Below, piece by piece: positions 52,950-64,000 of a DNA stretch of 64,000 nt (positions within the stretch are counted from its first letter, which is position 1; the number at the start of each line of letters is the position of its first letter). Source of the DNA: Ganoderma boninense (lineage: Eukaryota > Basidiomycota > Agaricomycetes > Polyporales > Polyporaceae). The notes under the pieces are model-generated. The model did no database searches and was not told where the DNA came from. It was given only the letters and a program-made list of their open reading frames with translations. Where the stretch lies: NCBI GenBank assembly GCA_002900995.3, contig CM035306.1, forward strand, positions 558,001-622,000, given 5' to 3'. Both the position numbers and the translations under genes were made by a program.

Positions 52950-55427
52950 TCAGTCTTCAATGACTTCCGAGAGACGCCGAATATGCACTATTCCTTGGTC
53001 ATCCCCAGAAACCAAGAATTGGCCATCCGGAGAGAACGAAATGTGGTCCACGCAGGTGATATGCTCATGAAATGTCCCTACGCATGAGCCATCGCTTGTC
53101 TTCCACAACTGCACCGCTCCTCCAGACGACCCGGTCGCAATGTATTTCCCATCATGACGAAAACACAGGCTCGATATCGGAAGTCTTCCGTGCTTCAACG
53201 TGACTGTTTGCTTCCCAGACCGCGTCCCACAATCCCATGCCCACATAGACATGTTGTTGTACGCGGATAGTAGGAATCTGCCGTCCGGAGAGAAAGGACT
53301 CCGCACTATTCCCGAATGTCCGCTCAGGACGGTAAGGGTAGCACCAGTCGCGGCATCCCAGATCCGGATAACGCACGCATCGAGGTCTGTATTCCCTGTT
53401 CCATGATGGACAGTCGCTATACGACGGCTCTCGTGGTCAAACAAAAACACCCGGATTTCAGTGACATCAGAGCGGTGCGGATGTGAGGAAAGCGTCTTCA
53501 GATTCCCGATAAGCGGCGTCCATACGCAGCAGTCCTTTCCGCTGGATATCCACGCAAGATAGTGTGAATCTGGAGAGAATTGCAAGTCAGTGCTGCTCGC
53601 AACCTCCCACTCCCCGTTTGGGTGTGCTAGTGTTTCCTGAGTGTTGTGCTGCCGGTATGAATGTCCTTCCCAGATGAGCACTGCCCCCCTATGGGATCCC
53701 GACGCAATCAGGGCACCGTCAGGGGACCAAGCACAAGTGGTGAACGTATTCTTCCTCTGTTCTTCAAGCTTGGCCACTTCTTGGGCAACCTCCGAGCCAA
53801 TGTCCCATACCACGAGTCTGTAGTTACTCGCAGATAGTAGTCGTCGGCTGTCTGGAGATAAGGCGAGAGTGATGGCTTCCGAGTGGTCATTGGCGGGCCA
53901 TTCTTGAAGGACAGTTCCACTCGCCGTGTCCCAGATGATGATGGTTCCGTCCCTGGAGGATGTTACCACTCGTGCGCTGTCGTGCGAAATCACCATAGAT
54001 GACACCTTGTCTTCGTGGCCAAGTGGGTCAGGGGTGTCCTCTTCTTTGGCTGTAATGTGAGCAAGGTCAGCCTTTCACGGTTGTGACAGTGGACTGAACC
54101 CCGCTTACAAGGCCAAAACTTGCATATAAGAAGCCCTCGCTCGTCCAATCTCGGAAAAGCGCGACAGATGATTGAAGTCCAAAACTTGGCTCTTCCCATC
54201 CTCCTGCGAAGATGTGTAGAGCTACTAACGAGGACACGAGCGTTGGGAAACAGGAGGACAGCCGTTTCTAACTGCTTGCATGCCTCCAATGCAGCGCTAC
54301 TTCTGGAAAGATAGGGCCCCAGCTGTGCAATCGGATTGGCTTCGAATTCTATGTGCACTGCGCCTTCGAGGCAACCTTTATTGACATTTAAGAGGGTCCC
54401 TGTGGCGAACCGGAGGACTCTTGATAACTCAGAGTCCTTATCCGAATAAGACTCGATATCACTGGCATCTAGGGTGATGACAAGTGCCAACGAGGACAGG
54501 CCCGTGAACCACCTTATACACTGCCAGCGGTCCTTGAGGTCTCCTTATGGGATACATCAGATGCTGTTTAGTATGAGAGTATCTGTGTGCCTACCAAAAT
54601 ATCCAGTTTTGTATGCTGTGCGAAGTTGGAGATGTTTCAGCTTTGAGCCGCTACAGGCCCGGAGCAAATACTCCGCTGCCCTCCAGTCCACAGATGTGCA
54701 GAGCTTCCAAAATATACAACCTCAATTACCTGCCTTGCATAGTACCACATATTTTGGAGAAACTCACCTTCAGAGTTGAGATTGCCAGTGGTTGAATGAC
54801 TGTATGCACCGTGAGCTGAGGGGAGCTGACCTCGCTGAAAAACGCATTGGGTTCCTGCAGCCCGAAGGCAATGTAGTCACAGGCGAGGATGTCGATGCTA
54901 GAGAACGCAGAAAGAAGTCCCCTGAGGTCGGATAAACTGTTAAAGACGACACCGGACAGCTCTAGGCTCCGAATGTCTTCGGCGTATTTCTGGTAGCACC
55001 GTAGGGCAGAGCGGTGGAATGACACCGGCGAATCCAGATGTCTCATGTGGTAGATCCAGTATTGTTGTACCTCTATTGTCCACGCACGCAAGTTTGGAAG
55101 TCGACTAAGGAGGTGAATGGGGACAACCTCAAGCAGGCCCCGGACATTCCGCTCGTTGTCCTTCCAATTTGAAGAAATGTTAATCGAGAGGGAGACTTTC
55201 CGGACAAGAGAGACAAGCCAAGGATGCAACTCCAGGAACTCGCTGGATGACTGCAGTTGCTCCGCCGTCCGGATAACGATGCTGCTGAAGAGATGGAGTC
55301 GGGAACGGGGTAGGAAAGTGGCACATGTGAGTGAGAGCTGGCGCAGGGTCCTGGGATTATCGCCGGCCTGATCGACGATCGCCTCCAGCACTTCTGTGGG
55401 CACCTGCATGGAGAGTATGGTGGGCAT
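52950..55427 (-). CDS. F-box-like/LRR protein fused to a WD40 propeller (intact)
   Basis: Four exons (54768-55427, 54595-54703, 54109-54540, 52950-54049) join in frame to 766 aa. Residues 1-60 form an F-box-like helix bundle (VPTEVLEAIVDQA, then LSLTCATFLPRSRLHLF). Leucine-rich, LRR-like sequence follows to about residue 390. After the last splice (PS-KEEDTPDPLG) a WD40 propeller begins with VISHDSARVVTSSRDGT and continues through about seven blades, including WSPDGALIASGS, FSPDSHYLAWIS, VIRIWDAATGA and FRHDGKYIATGSSGG. The WD40 exon could be mistaken for a separate gene because its frame starts near the splice site, but the phase fits the upstream exons exactly. An SCF substrate receptor is inferred. 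Confidence 0.82.
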
Positions 55428-56112
55428 TGAAGCTGGCAGGGCTGATGGGGGATCTCGCGGGAGTGGTAGTCGGGAACTGAGTATCGAAGGCCATCGATGG
55501 CAATGCCTTGGCTGTGCATATTAATGCCCACGTGCACATAGCGCCCAATATTCATTCTGTTCTCCGAATGTTCCTAGGATTCAGGATATTAGGTCTCTAA
55601 CGATGAATCGTATTGCAGCTATATGTATGTACCGTAGACGTGACTAATCTAGTGTGGCCACAGGTAACATATAGCACAGCGAAACTTGGCCGCCCTGAGC
55701 ATTTGCTGACTATGGGAACATTTGAGTCGGAAACTTGAACGAGTGCATGCAGAGGTACCGACGACAACTGCTTTGAACAGGACAGGTGACATCCATCTTC
55801 CATCTTGCGGACGTACACGAAGTGCTCTACGTACCCATTTCAGCCTCTCCCGAAGAGCGCGGCTGTGGGATGGCGCGCGCACAAACTCCTGACAGTGGTA
55901 TAAAGCTAATTACTCGCTGGGTGGACGCGAAGAGCTCGAATGCGTTGCGTGCGGAAAATGGACGTGGAGAAACATGTGTATGCACGAGAGCTGGTGGGCA
56001 GAGGCATCTTCAATAAATTTCCGGATAACGATAGCAGCGGTGCGAGTGCGAATCACTTACCTACCTGTCACCACCGTCGCCTTACACCGGCCAGTTTCGT
56101 AGAGGTGATGTA
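55428..56112. other. Region without a supported gene
   Basis: Promoter side of the WD40 fusion gene; about 150 bp next to it are shared with the disrupted copy. No other feature recognised. Confidence 0.35.
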
Positions 56113-56860
56113 CTAACTGACGAGCCTCAAGCGATCGTGCGCATAGAAAGTTCCCTCTTGTGGCGAGTCTTTGCATCTCAGAAAAACACGAGCCAGCGCA
56201 GAATAGCCATGCGTCGCTAGGATTTGGATCGCTCTCCCTGAGACAGAGAACCGATGGAGCGTGCAGCGACGGACGACTAGAATACTGACGACGAGGAAGG
56301 GACACAAGGCGCGAGGAGAAGAGAACCGGCCTGGACCATCGCTTGACATCCTCGGTGTTGTTTTCCGTATGAAACGGGCTGCATGCGCAAGCCTGATCCC
56401 GTCGTCCCGCACGCCGACCTCGCAGCTCTGCACGGCGAACAGCACATGGAAGATATCGTAGCCAGAGTCAACCTGCGTTTGAGGAGCATGCATGTACGAG
56501 GTAGAATAAAAATATGCTTAGCCGTTGCTTGTGACGGATCCTGCCTTTAGTATGCAAAGATGAAGCATGGTGTCTCCTGTCCACTGCAGCGAGTTGGTCC
56601 AACTTCCAGTTGCAGTGGATGATACACGACACGTCGGAGCTTCCATGCATCTATGGACGAAGAGAAAGAGTCAGAGTATCGCTCAAACATTAGGATAAGT
56701 CACTACGTACGTAACCAAACGCAAACGCTAACCCGTTGTTGAGAGCGAGTGGGATGTAGGAGTTCACGTCGCCATGCTGGCGATGCATGGCGAAGAGCAC
56801 GCGGCGGAAGCCGTCCTGGTTTGGGTCACGGCTAGGGTCCGAGGGGCATATATATGTCAT
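56113..56860 (-). CDS. Uncharacterised gene, incomplete model
   Basis: A first exon could start at 56860 and encode a polar segment containing DPNQDGFRRVLFAMHRQHGD and LALNNGLAFAFGY, ending at a GTACGT donor near 56710. A second region (56468-56650) and a third (56113-56493, with a hydrophobic SILVVRR segment) may follow, but I could not join them with confidence. The third region has a decayed relative at 50290-50510. No family recognised. Confidence 0.28.
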
Positions 56861-56977
56861 CCCAAGATATCTTCGGCTGTATATTGTGACAGGTCCTGCT
56901 TCTGAAACGTAGCAGCGAGGTAGTTCATCAAGTTATGCCTGCCCTTGTCCACACACAATCAACCGAGAAAAATGTCC

Positions 56978-58929
56978 CTACGACAGATCAAGTCCCCGAC
57001 GTCCGCGTCCCACAGCGCGTGTGCCCGAAGCGTTCTTGAAGTCGCCAAACGTCCAATCATAACAATCCTTCCATACCAATCCGTGCTGTCAGCATCCCCT
57101 CTAACGCCACCTTCCACACAAAAAACACTCACCACACAGTCCGTCTCAGGCGCCGGCGCCGGCACGCTCCCCTTCCGCCCCGTCCCCGCCCAGTCGACGT
57201 CCTCCCTTGCGAGCACCCCGTCGATGACCGCCGCGATCCCGTGGTGGACGACGTTCGCGCTCCACCCGAGCTGCGAGACCGTGTCGTACCTGATCGTCTG
57301 CCCGAGGTGGCACCGCGTCTCGAGCGCGACGCCCGCCGCGTTGCACGACGAGCCGAACCCCGTGCACGTGCCCATCGGGATCGGGTCCCCCGTGTTGTAC
57401 ACGTGCGTGACGTGCTGCGTCGATGGCTGTAGGGGAGGGCATATGTATTCAATCCGGGGTTAGATAGATCAATGGGGGCGGAATGGGATGGACGTACTGG
57501 AGAAGGGAGATGGAGCCGAGCAGACGCCAGTCGTTCTGCGGGGGCTTCGAATGCGACCACCGGTACGCCGAAGGTGACGCCGACAAGCGAAGCCAATGCG
57601 CCTCCGAGAGAATGACCTTCGAATATTCATGTCAGTATTGCTATATGGCGCATACATCCACGTTCAGCTTACCGATTAACCAAATATTGGCCTTCGGGTA
57701 CATGTACGTCACATTATTGTAGAGATTCTAGACAGACCACGGGTTTCAACATGTAAACACCACCAGGATGGTGGGGCACAAAAAGGAAGGCGCACAATTC
57801 CAACCGAATAGAAAAGGCTCTCCTCGATGAGACTCTCCTCCAAGCAACCCTGATCGCACCTCTTCTGACCGTCGTAGCAGTCGCACACCGTGCTCCACGT
57901 CGAGCTGACACGCGCACAGCAGCACGAGAAAAGCAGATTGTCGTTCAGCTTGTCCTTCGTCTGCGTCGGCCCCCCACCGCCGATCGGCCACATGATGGAG
58001 GTGCCCTTGACGGAGATGATGACGGTGGAGTTGTCTGGGGTGGCGAAGATGTGACCGCGGAAGCCGTCTGCGTCTGGCTCCCAACCGAACGGGTAATTCT
58101 ACATGAGAGCATGAGTTACCTGACACGGCGAGGGAGGGGGGAAATAGGAGAATATGCAGAGTAAGCCGCATATATGCGCATATAACGAGCATACGACGAG
58201 ATTTGACCGCAGAATTCGTGGCCTAGTGACAGGAGGAGGGAGATTTAAGCCCGCAACTTGTGCGAATTCGACAGATCCATGCGCATAGCGCGACATGTAC
58301 ACGACTGTGCTAACACCAGCCCAACAAAATGTGGTATGATTTCGCCAAGCAAAGGGGCAGACAGTGGGAGCTATAGAGAGAAGACTTCGCGAATCACGAG
58401 AAGCGCAGCCCGGCGACCAGGTGCGACACCGGAGGTAAGTCTGCGCTTCTGCGCGATCGTGCACTTTGAAGATCCATTACACTTCCCGCGAAAAGGATGA
58501 GACAGAGAGGACGATGGCACTTACCACATTCCAGTACGGTCCAATATCGTACCAGTCCGACTTGTCTGGCTCCGTATATGCGTTATTGGCCATCTTCGCT
58601 AACAACAACAACGTCTCCCGATCTTGCACGTCCGGCCCGTACACTTCGGCCGGTTCCCATGGCATGTGGCCACCTCGGAGGCGTGCGCTGCGAAGTAATG
58701 CTTGCGACGCGGGCTTGTGCACTGTGGTCTTCGCAGTCCGAAGGCTGAATTCGCCCATCGTGAATGCGAGGTCGGGCTTCGTATCGGTGAAGATAACACG
58801 GGAGGTATTAGATAGAGCATGTTGGTGGCGTAGCTGGAATTGCAGAGTGGGTGTGCTCGGGGGACTTGGATGCCATAGCAAAGACGTAAGAAACAGCTGT
58901 AAGGTAGTAGGCAATAGATTGTAGAGCAT
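56978..58929 (-). CDS. ATG15: Autophagy-related lipase Atg15
   Basis: Six exons (58525-58929, 57796-58098, 57673-57727, 57498-57616, 57133-57426, 56978-57067) join in frame to 421 aa. The N-terminus has a short hydrophobic signal-anchor (about residues 4-19). Family landmarks follow: [32 protein letters not shown], the class 3 lipase elbow GHSLGG (split by a splice; Ser at about 257), [14 protein letters not shown] with the likely catalytic Asp, [18 protein letters not shown] and the closing [12 protein letters not shown]. Atg15 degrades membranes of autophagic bodies in the vacuole. Its first intron is 426 nt, much longer than the others (56-71 nt). Confidence 0.93.
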
Positions 58930-59348
58930 AACAGGTCGTGTTCAAGAGAGGGTCGAACGTGTGGAGGGAGGCGGACGGTGGCCAAGGACAAGCGATATGG
59001 GAACGCAGCTGCGCAGGCGTGGTCATGTCGCCGCAACGGCCTTCCCAAGGCCGCCCCTTTCGCGAACGTGACATGGCGGTCACATTCACCCGCGGTCAGG
59101 TGCGAGGACACGTGGCGAACCTGTCACACACAGTGAGCGGAAGCGTGGCAGCAGGTTCAGCAGCTTCCACACTGGTCAGGCCTCGACTCTGCCTGCAAAG
59201 ACCACCGACAAAGACCTCATTGAGGTAACCATCCTTTCCCTCTCGATAACCCCGCACATTCATGAAAGTGAGGCAATTTTGCAAGCGATCATTCCAAGTT
59301 CATTAACCCGGAAAACGTTTATGGGGTCTCTAGGTCCAGCTCTACACC
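58930..59348. promoter_or_regulatory. Divergent promoter region of ATG15 and RFT1
   Basis: 419 bp between two head-to-head start codons. No specific motif identified. Confidence 0.45.
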
Positions 59349-61236
59349 ATGACGGCCGAGAAGGCACCTTCGCTGTTGTCTGCTACCCTCGCATCAGGAT
59401 CAAGCCTCGTCCTCCTCCAGGTCTTCTCCCGCGCCATCACTTTCGTCCTCAACCAAGCCCTCGTCCGACTCGTCTCCCCTCAAGTGTTCGGCACCACCTC
59501 CATCCAGTTCGAACTCCTGCTGTCTACCATCCTCTTCCTCTCCCGCGAAGGCGTCCGAAATGCCCTTCTCCGAGCTTCATCTCAACCGTCGACCGACCGC
59601 GACGCTGCAAGCCCTCTGGTCACCAATATCACCTTGTTGCCTGTCGCCCTCGGTATCCCCACCGCTATCGGCTCGGCTCTGATTTACCTCGGCAGTAGCT
59701 CTCTGACAACATCCTCCCAGCCGCACTTCCAGACTAGCGTGTTGCTCTACATCTTGGCTGCCTTCTTCGAGCTGCTCTCGGAGCCGATGTATATCCGCAC
59801 ACAGAATGAACTCCGGTTCCATGTCCGTGTGCGTGCGGAAGGCACAGCGGTCATGCTGAAGACGATCACCACGTTCCTTGTGCTCGTCGCCGCGTCCGAG
59901 GACTACGCGCTGGTCGCGTTCGCTCTTGGGCAGACCGCGTACGGGTTGACCATGCTCGTCTCGTTCATCTTCGCGTGCCGCGATAACCTCAATTTTATCC
60001 CAAAACAAGTGGCCGTCACTGTGAAGGATCAGTAAGTCCGGCTTTCCCCCTCCAATCGCCCAACTCCTGAAGTTAGTCAATCTTAGCACGGAAAAGAAAT
60101 ACTTCGACCCAACGTTGCTCAACCTCTCGATCGCGATGACGGGTCAATCGCTCGTCAAGCACTTCCTCACAGAGGGCGACAGGTTCCTCGTCTCCCGCCT
60201 GAGCCCGCTCGCAGACCAGGGCGGCTACGCCGTCGCCGCCAACTACGGCTCCCTCGTCGCCCGCATCGTCTTCCAGCCCATCGAAGAGACCGCCCGCGTC
60301 TTCTTCTCCAAGACCCTCACCTCCCCCGTCCCCGCCCCCACATCCAACTCCCAAGCACCCACCCCCCACGCCCAGTCCAAAGCCTCCCTCCAAACCGCCT
60401 CAACGGTCCTCACGACCCTCCTCCTCGCATTCGCCCACCTCCTCCTGCTCCTCGTGACCTTCGCGCCGCCCTACCTCCCGCTCGCCCTCTCCCTCGTCCT
60501 CCCTTACAAGTACCGCGCGACGTCCGCGCCCCGCATCCTCGCCGTCTACGTCTACTACGTCCCCGCGATGGCCTTCAACGGCGTCCTCGAGGCCTTCCTC
60601 GCCTCCGCCGCGGCCCCCGCCGACCTCCGCGCCCAGGCGCGCTGGCTCCTCCTCTTCTCTGCACTCTTCGTCGCTGCCGCGGCTGGCCTCGCGCGCGGGG
60701 CTGGGTTGGGCGACGCCGGGCTGGTGTGGGCGAACGTCGGGAACCTTGCGCTCCGCGCGGCGTATGCGTGGATGTTCGCGCGTCGGTTCTTCGAGGGACG
60801 GGGGGAGGGGCAGTTGTTGAAGGCGAGGCGGGCGGTGCCCCCCGCGCCGGTGCTCGCGGCGTTCGCGATCGCGGGCGTGGCGGTGCGCGCGAGCGCCCGG
60901 GCACACGACGGGGTGCCTGTGGACCTGCTCGCGCAGAAGGCGCACCTCGCGGTGGGGGTCGTTGGCGTACTCGGGTGTCTTGTTACTTGGTGAGTGCAGT
61001 TCATTCAATCCGGTCTCGTTTTCCGGGGGTTGGCTTCTTCGCGTGCTCTCGCCACATCCTTCTCCGCGCGCAGGGCTGGATTGTCGCTTTGGGAAGGAGG
61101 GGCCCCCGGCTTCTGCTTCTATCCTGTGGTCGCCGCGGATGCTGACGCGGTTCTGTGCCACCCATCCATCCACAGTGTTCTCTTCGAGCGGCGCAGCGTC
61201 ATGCAGCTCGTCGATTCGCTCCGGAAAGCGCGCTAG
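59349..61236 (+). CDS. RFT1: Oligosaccharide translocation protein Rft1
   Basis: Three exons (59349-60031, 60087-60989, 61176-61236) join in frame to 548 aa. A polytopic ER membrane protein of the MOP flippase superfamily, required for supply of the Man5GlcNAc2-d dolichol intermediate in N-glycosylation. Diagnostic segments: LQVFSRAITFVLNQALVRL and FLSREGVRNALLR at the N-terminus, ELLSEPMYI, the KHFLTEGDRFLV motif in the second half, and GYAVAANYGSLVARIVFQPIEE in pieces. About twelve hydrophobic segments are visible. The frame of exon 2 would stop at 60992, but the GTGAGT there and a short last exon ending SLRKAR restore the usual C-terminus. Confidence 0.93.
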
Positions 61237-62415
61237 ACCCCCATTCAAAGCTCGGGTGTCGCGGGCTGTGCCGGTGCAAGGAGGTTCAAGCTGCGACTCG
61301 AAGTTGTGAATACATATACGCCCTGTATGACCGCGGGAGCCCGGCACGGGCGCGGAAGAGTGAGTGCGGTTCCTCGCCTGGGAGAAGGATACGAATGCAT
61401 AGCTTGTCTTCTTTGAGGACGAAGATCTGCCATGTTGCAGCACTCGCGCGCGCGCGCGGGGTCCCGAGTTCCTCACCTCCGTTTCCTCCGTCGCCATCCA
61501 CACTTCGTGCGCCCCATGCAGATGGTTGCGCACGAGGGACCGCCTGGCATGCTCGCCGGCCTTCAAAGCTTCAAACCTACCTGCGTCCCACCTTGCAATC
61601 CGGCGACTACCCGAGCGCCTTCTGCAGCTGCGACTACTGGTACTGCAGCAGCGCCGATGCGGCGGGCCTTCAGGGAACTAAAGATACGCACTAACACTGC
61701 AGCGCGATCCGCCTGGCTTCCGGCTTGGAGAGCCTCGTACATAGCGTTCAGCCTTGGACGTCCTCCAAGTTCTCCGTGTCGCTATCGACATCTTCGACTC
61801 GATGAACGGTTGCCGCACCTCTCATCCGTGCGTGGCATGCTGATACTGGCGACGACGTCCTGAGTGGATGGTCTCAGGGACACTTGCAACTGCTTAGTAG
61901 TGCGTCTCCGTCCTCAACCTCTGGTTGTGCATGGGCTCGACTCGGAGCTGCTCTCCTAGCGCCCAACTGAACCTGTTCTGCAATATTTTTGGGAATAGGG
62001 AAGTCCTAGGAGTCACTTAGGGTACAGCAAGCCAATGAAGCTGGATGACGAGGTTAAGAATGTGGAGGAACTCGGAGGGACCCTCCAGCGGCGGACCGTT
62101 GGCACTATTATTGTTTGGATAACGAAGTTGACGTCCAAATAACACGATGGGCGCTTAGTTCGAAGCGGGAGAGCAATGCTTTCCAGCACTTACGCTCGCC
62201 GCTCTGTTCGACGCACACTTGAGTTCTTCCAGTAAGTGATTTAAAACAACACTGAAATAGTGTCTGAATATCGACGACACCGTTGCCAATAGCTAGCAAA
62301 CCTGCTTTTCATCCAGTGCCGAAGTTAACAGCAATTCGCAATATTCGTAAGACCTGGCACCGAGTTACCGAAGGATCAGTCACTACCTCTGCCGCAAAAC
62401 TTATCCACAGTGACG
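61237..62415. other. Region without a supported gene
   Basis: RFT1 3' region followed by sequence with only short frames and no recognised family. The last part should contain the promoter of the F-box gene at 62416. Confidence 0.35.
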
Positions 62416-64000
62416 ATGGATGCCGCGGCCATGCCACATGTGCTTCCGTTCGCCCACGCTCTCTCAACTGCTCTTTCCTCGGTGCCTCCTGTCGATCGGA
62501 CAGGGATCAGCGAGCTCAGCATATCAGACATGCGCGCGTGGAGCGCAGCCAAAGCAGACGAGTATCACAGATACTCCATCGCGTTCAATACTATCCAGAA
62601 CATTCTCGCCCCGGTCCATCGTCTTCCTTCCGAAATACTTTCCAGGATCTTTGTGGAATCGTGGCAAGACCGGAGAAGCCTACGTCTCACCCATGTCTGC
62701 CGTCTGTGGCGGTTCCTGTTGCTCGACACCTCAGAATTCTGGGCCGTCGCTATATCCGGAGACCAATTTCGCCTAGCTATCTCTGGCGAAGAGAGCCTCG
62801 ACGAGGATTACCTGGATGCCGCTTGGCTACGCTCCTCTCCCAGAAACATCGCCCTCCGTCTGTCATCCCTATCTCCCAGGGCCCACCTCCAGTTGAGTCA
62901 ACATACACATAGAATAACATGTATGCAAATCTCTGCACAAAGCAGTGATCAGCTAGAACTTCTGTGGAAGCTGTTGTGCACAGGCATGCCTCATCTCGAG
63001 GATCTCGCCATCCGGGTGTCTGATTCGATCGCAAAGTGGGTGGGACAAAGACAATTCTCTACCGAAGAGCTGCCTCGCCTCACGCGGCTCACCATACCTG
63101 CTCGCCTCTTCCATCCGACCTGGCCGAATACGCTCCAGGCACTCGCCCTCCGGTCGTACCACCGGAACGCTGACTTCCGCTCTCCCTTCGTGGTCGCGCT
63201 CGACGCTGTCCTCAGGTTCTTAGAGGACTACCCCAGCCTGAAAGTGCTGGACATTCGAGACAACTCGATCTGCTATCTCCCAGGTTCCCGGCCTCCCCCC
63301 CGGTTGTTTCCAACGCTCGAGCTCCTCCAGATAAGAGCCATACAGCCCACACTCTCCCCGCTGCTCTCGTCCCTCGCCGTCCCCCCCTCCACTCATCTAG
63401 ACATCAGCACGGTGTTCGTCACATGGTCCGCACACGGAGACCTCTTCCCGCCAAGTGGCGCGCACGATCCAGTGGTCGCGCAAATCCAGCGCGTCACCAT
63501 CTCCAGCGGCGTCGCCTCCACCGTCCGCGGGTTCACCGCGGGCGGGTCCGAGTGCCTCCGCCTCCGCGTCGCCGCGAGGCTGGACAGCATCACGCAGACA
63601 CTGCACCTCTTCCAGCGCACAGGCGCGCCCGTCTCGCACCTCCTCCTCGCCCAGCACCCCGCGCAGCGCATCCCCGTCCCGTCCGGCGGCAGGCCCGTCT
63701 TCGCTGCGTTCCCGCACCTCACCCACCTCACCCTCCACTGCCGCATCAGCGTCTGCGCAGAGTTCATTCGCGCGCTCTACCCGCCACAGCCTGCGCCCCC
63801 CGCCGAATCGGACTCGGAGTCGCTGCTCCTCCCTCTCCTGACAGACCTCACCGTAGGCGTGGCGACGAAGCGCCGCTCCGCGATCAGCGCGTCGCTCCGG
63901 GACCTCAAGATCAGGCGCGGGCCCAACAGCGCCGTCTCTGTGCACTTCCGCGAGTGCTGCCGGCTCTTTCCCGTGCATACGGTCCCGGACGTCCGCAGCG
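62416..64000 (+). CDS. F-box protein, 3' end beyond window
   Basis: An open frame of 528 codons from the ATG at 62416 to the last base, with no stop in the window. F-box at about residues 70-115 (VHRLPSEILSRIFVESW, THVCRLWRFLLLDTSEFW). LRR-like sequence follows with LPRLTRLTIPARLF, LEDYPSLKVLDIRDN and TLHLFQRTGAPVSHLLLAQ. It belongs to a different subfamily from the array at 0.3-18.7 kb. A decayed relative sits at 50680-52020. Long frames on the opposite strand near 63.4-64.0 kb are by-products of high GC content. Likely an SCF adaptor of unknown target. Confidence 0.83.
   Translation, partial: MDAAAMPHVLPFAHALSTALSSVPPVDRTGISELSISDMRAWSAAKADEYHRYSIAFNTIQNILAPVHRLPSEILSRIFVESWQDRRSLRLTHVCRLWRFLLLDTSEFWAVAISGDQFRLAISGEESLDEDYLDAAWLRSSPRNIALRLSSLSPRAHLQLSQHTHRITCMQISAQSSDQLELLWKLLCTGMPHLEDLAIRVSDSIAKWVGQRQFSTEELPRLTRLTIPARLFHPTWPNTLQALALRSYHRNADFRSPFVVALDAVLRFLEDYPSLKVLDIRDNSICYLPGSRPPPRLFPTLELLQIRAIQPTLSPLLSSLAVPPSTHLDISTVFVTWSAHGDLFPPSGAHDPVVAQIQRVTISSGVASTVRGFTAGGSECLRLRVAARLDSITQTLHLFQRTGAPVSHLLLAQHPAQRIPVPSGGRPVFAAFPHLTHLTLHCRISVCAEFIRALYPPQPAPPAESDSESLLLPLLTDLTVGVATKRRSAISASLRDLKIRRGPNSAVSVHFRECCRLFPVHTVPDVRS

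Noticed and set aside
60400..61566. A 388-residue minus-strand frame opposite RFT1
   Set aside because: An arginine/glutamate-rich by-product of the GC-rich RFT1 codons, extending past its 3' end.
63397..63978. Minus-strand frames at the right end
   Set aside because: Shadows of the F-box gene on the + strand, composed of low-complexity A/R/G-rich sequence.
1..64000. CRISPR arrays, bacterial operons or prophage
   Set aside because: No regularly spaced repeats, and intron-rich eukaryotic gene structure throughout.

Overview
The window is nuclear DNA from a filamentous basidiomycete. Most genes carry several spliceosomal introns of about 46-80 nt with GTRNGN donors and short YAG acceptors. 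Class I hydrophobins, large F-box families and Agaricomycete-type WD40 proteins are present. Agaricomycetes is well supported; a wood-decay polypore is only a guess. All exon boundaries were placed by eye from splice signals, frame and family conservation.

Region 1 (1-18.7 kb) is a head-to-tail array of six F-box/LRR-like paralogs plus one collapsed relic, all on +. Each unit has a GATTAYGTAA-like box about 150-250 bp before the start and a short leader intron at or just before the ATG. Copies 1, 2 and 6 are open. Copies 3, 4 and 5 each have one lesion: a frameshift at a C6 run, an AAG-to-TAG type stop, and a +1 frameshift. A 4.18-kb gag-only LTR retrotransposon, with 412-bp LTRs that look identical and a GTGTC target duplication, sits inside the leader intron of copy 6, five bases after its donor.

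Region 2 (19-26.7 kb) is a conserved housekeeping block: eIF2A (-), CDC73 of the Paf1 complex (+) sharing a 260-bp divergent promoter with it, and a convergent F-box gene (-).

Region 3 (28-42.3 kb) is an accessory segment built by duplication. Two intact 475-aa MFS transporter genes with matching 12-exon structures and two class I hydrophobin genes are present, together with a fragment of a further MFS copy. Between the first transporter and first hydrophobin lies a divergent pair of unrecognised, helix-rich genes (31.6-35.6 kb). The minus-strand one has the layout of an alpha-helical pore-forming protein: long helices, a central hydrophobic hairpin, then long helices. This pair is the best candidate for an undescribed system.

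Region 4 (42.4-56.9 kb) holds two paralogous genes that splice an F-box-like/LRR N-terminus to a C-terminal WD40 propeller. The copy at 52.95-55.4 kb is intact (766 aa). The copy at 42.4-45.6 kb is broken by an internal deletion with frameshift and by an 835-bp TIR insertion that carries a tRNA-like (A box/B box) module. An alpha/beta hydrolase gene and a decayed F-box pseudogene lie between them.

Region 5 (57-64 kb) has ATG15 (-), RFT1 (+) and the start of another F-box gene that runs off the window. Stretches of 45.6-49.0, 26.7-28.2 and 61.2-62.4 kb hold no gene I can support.
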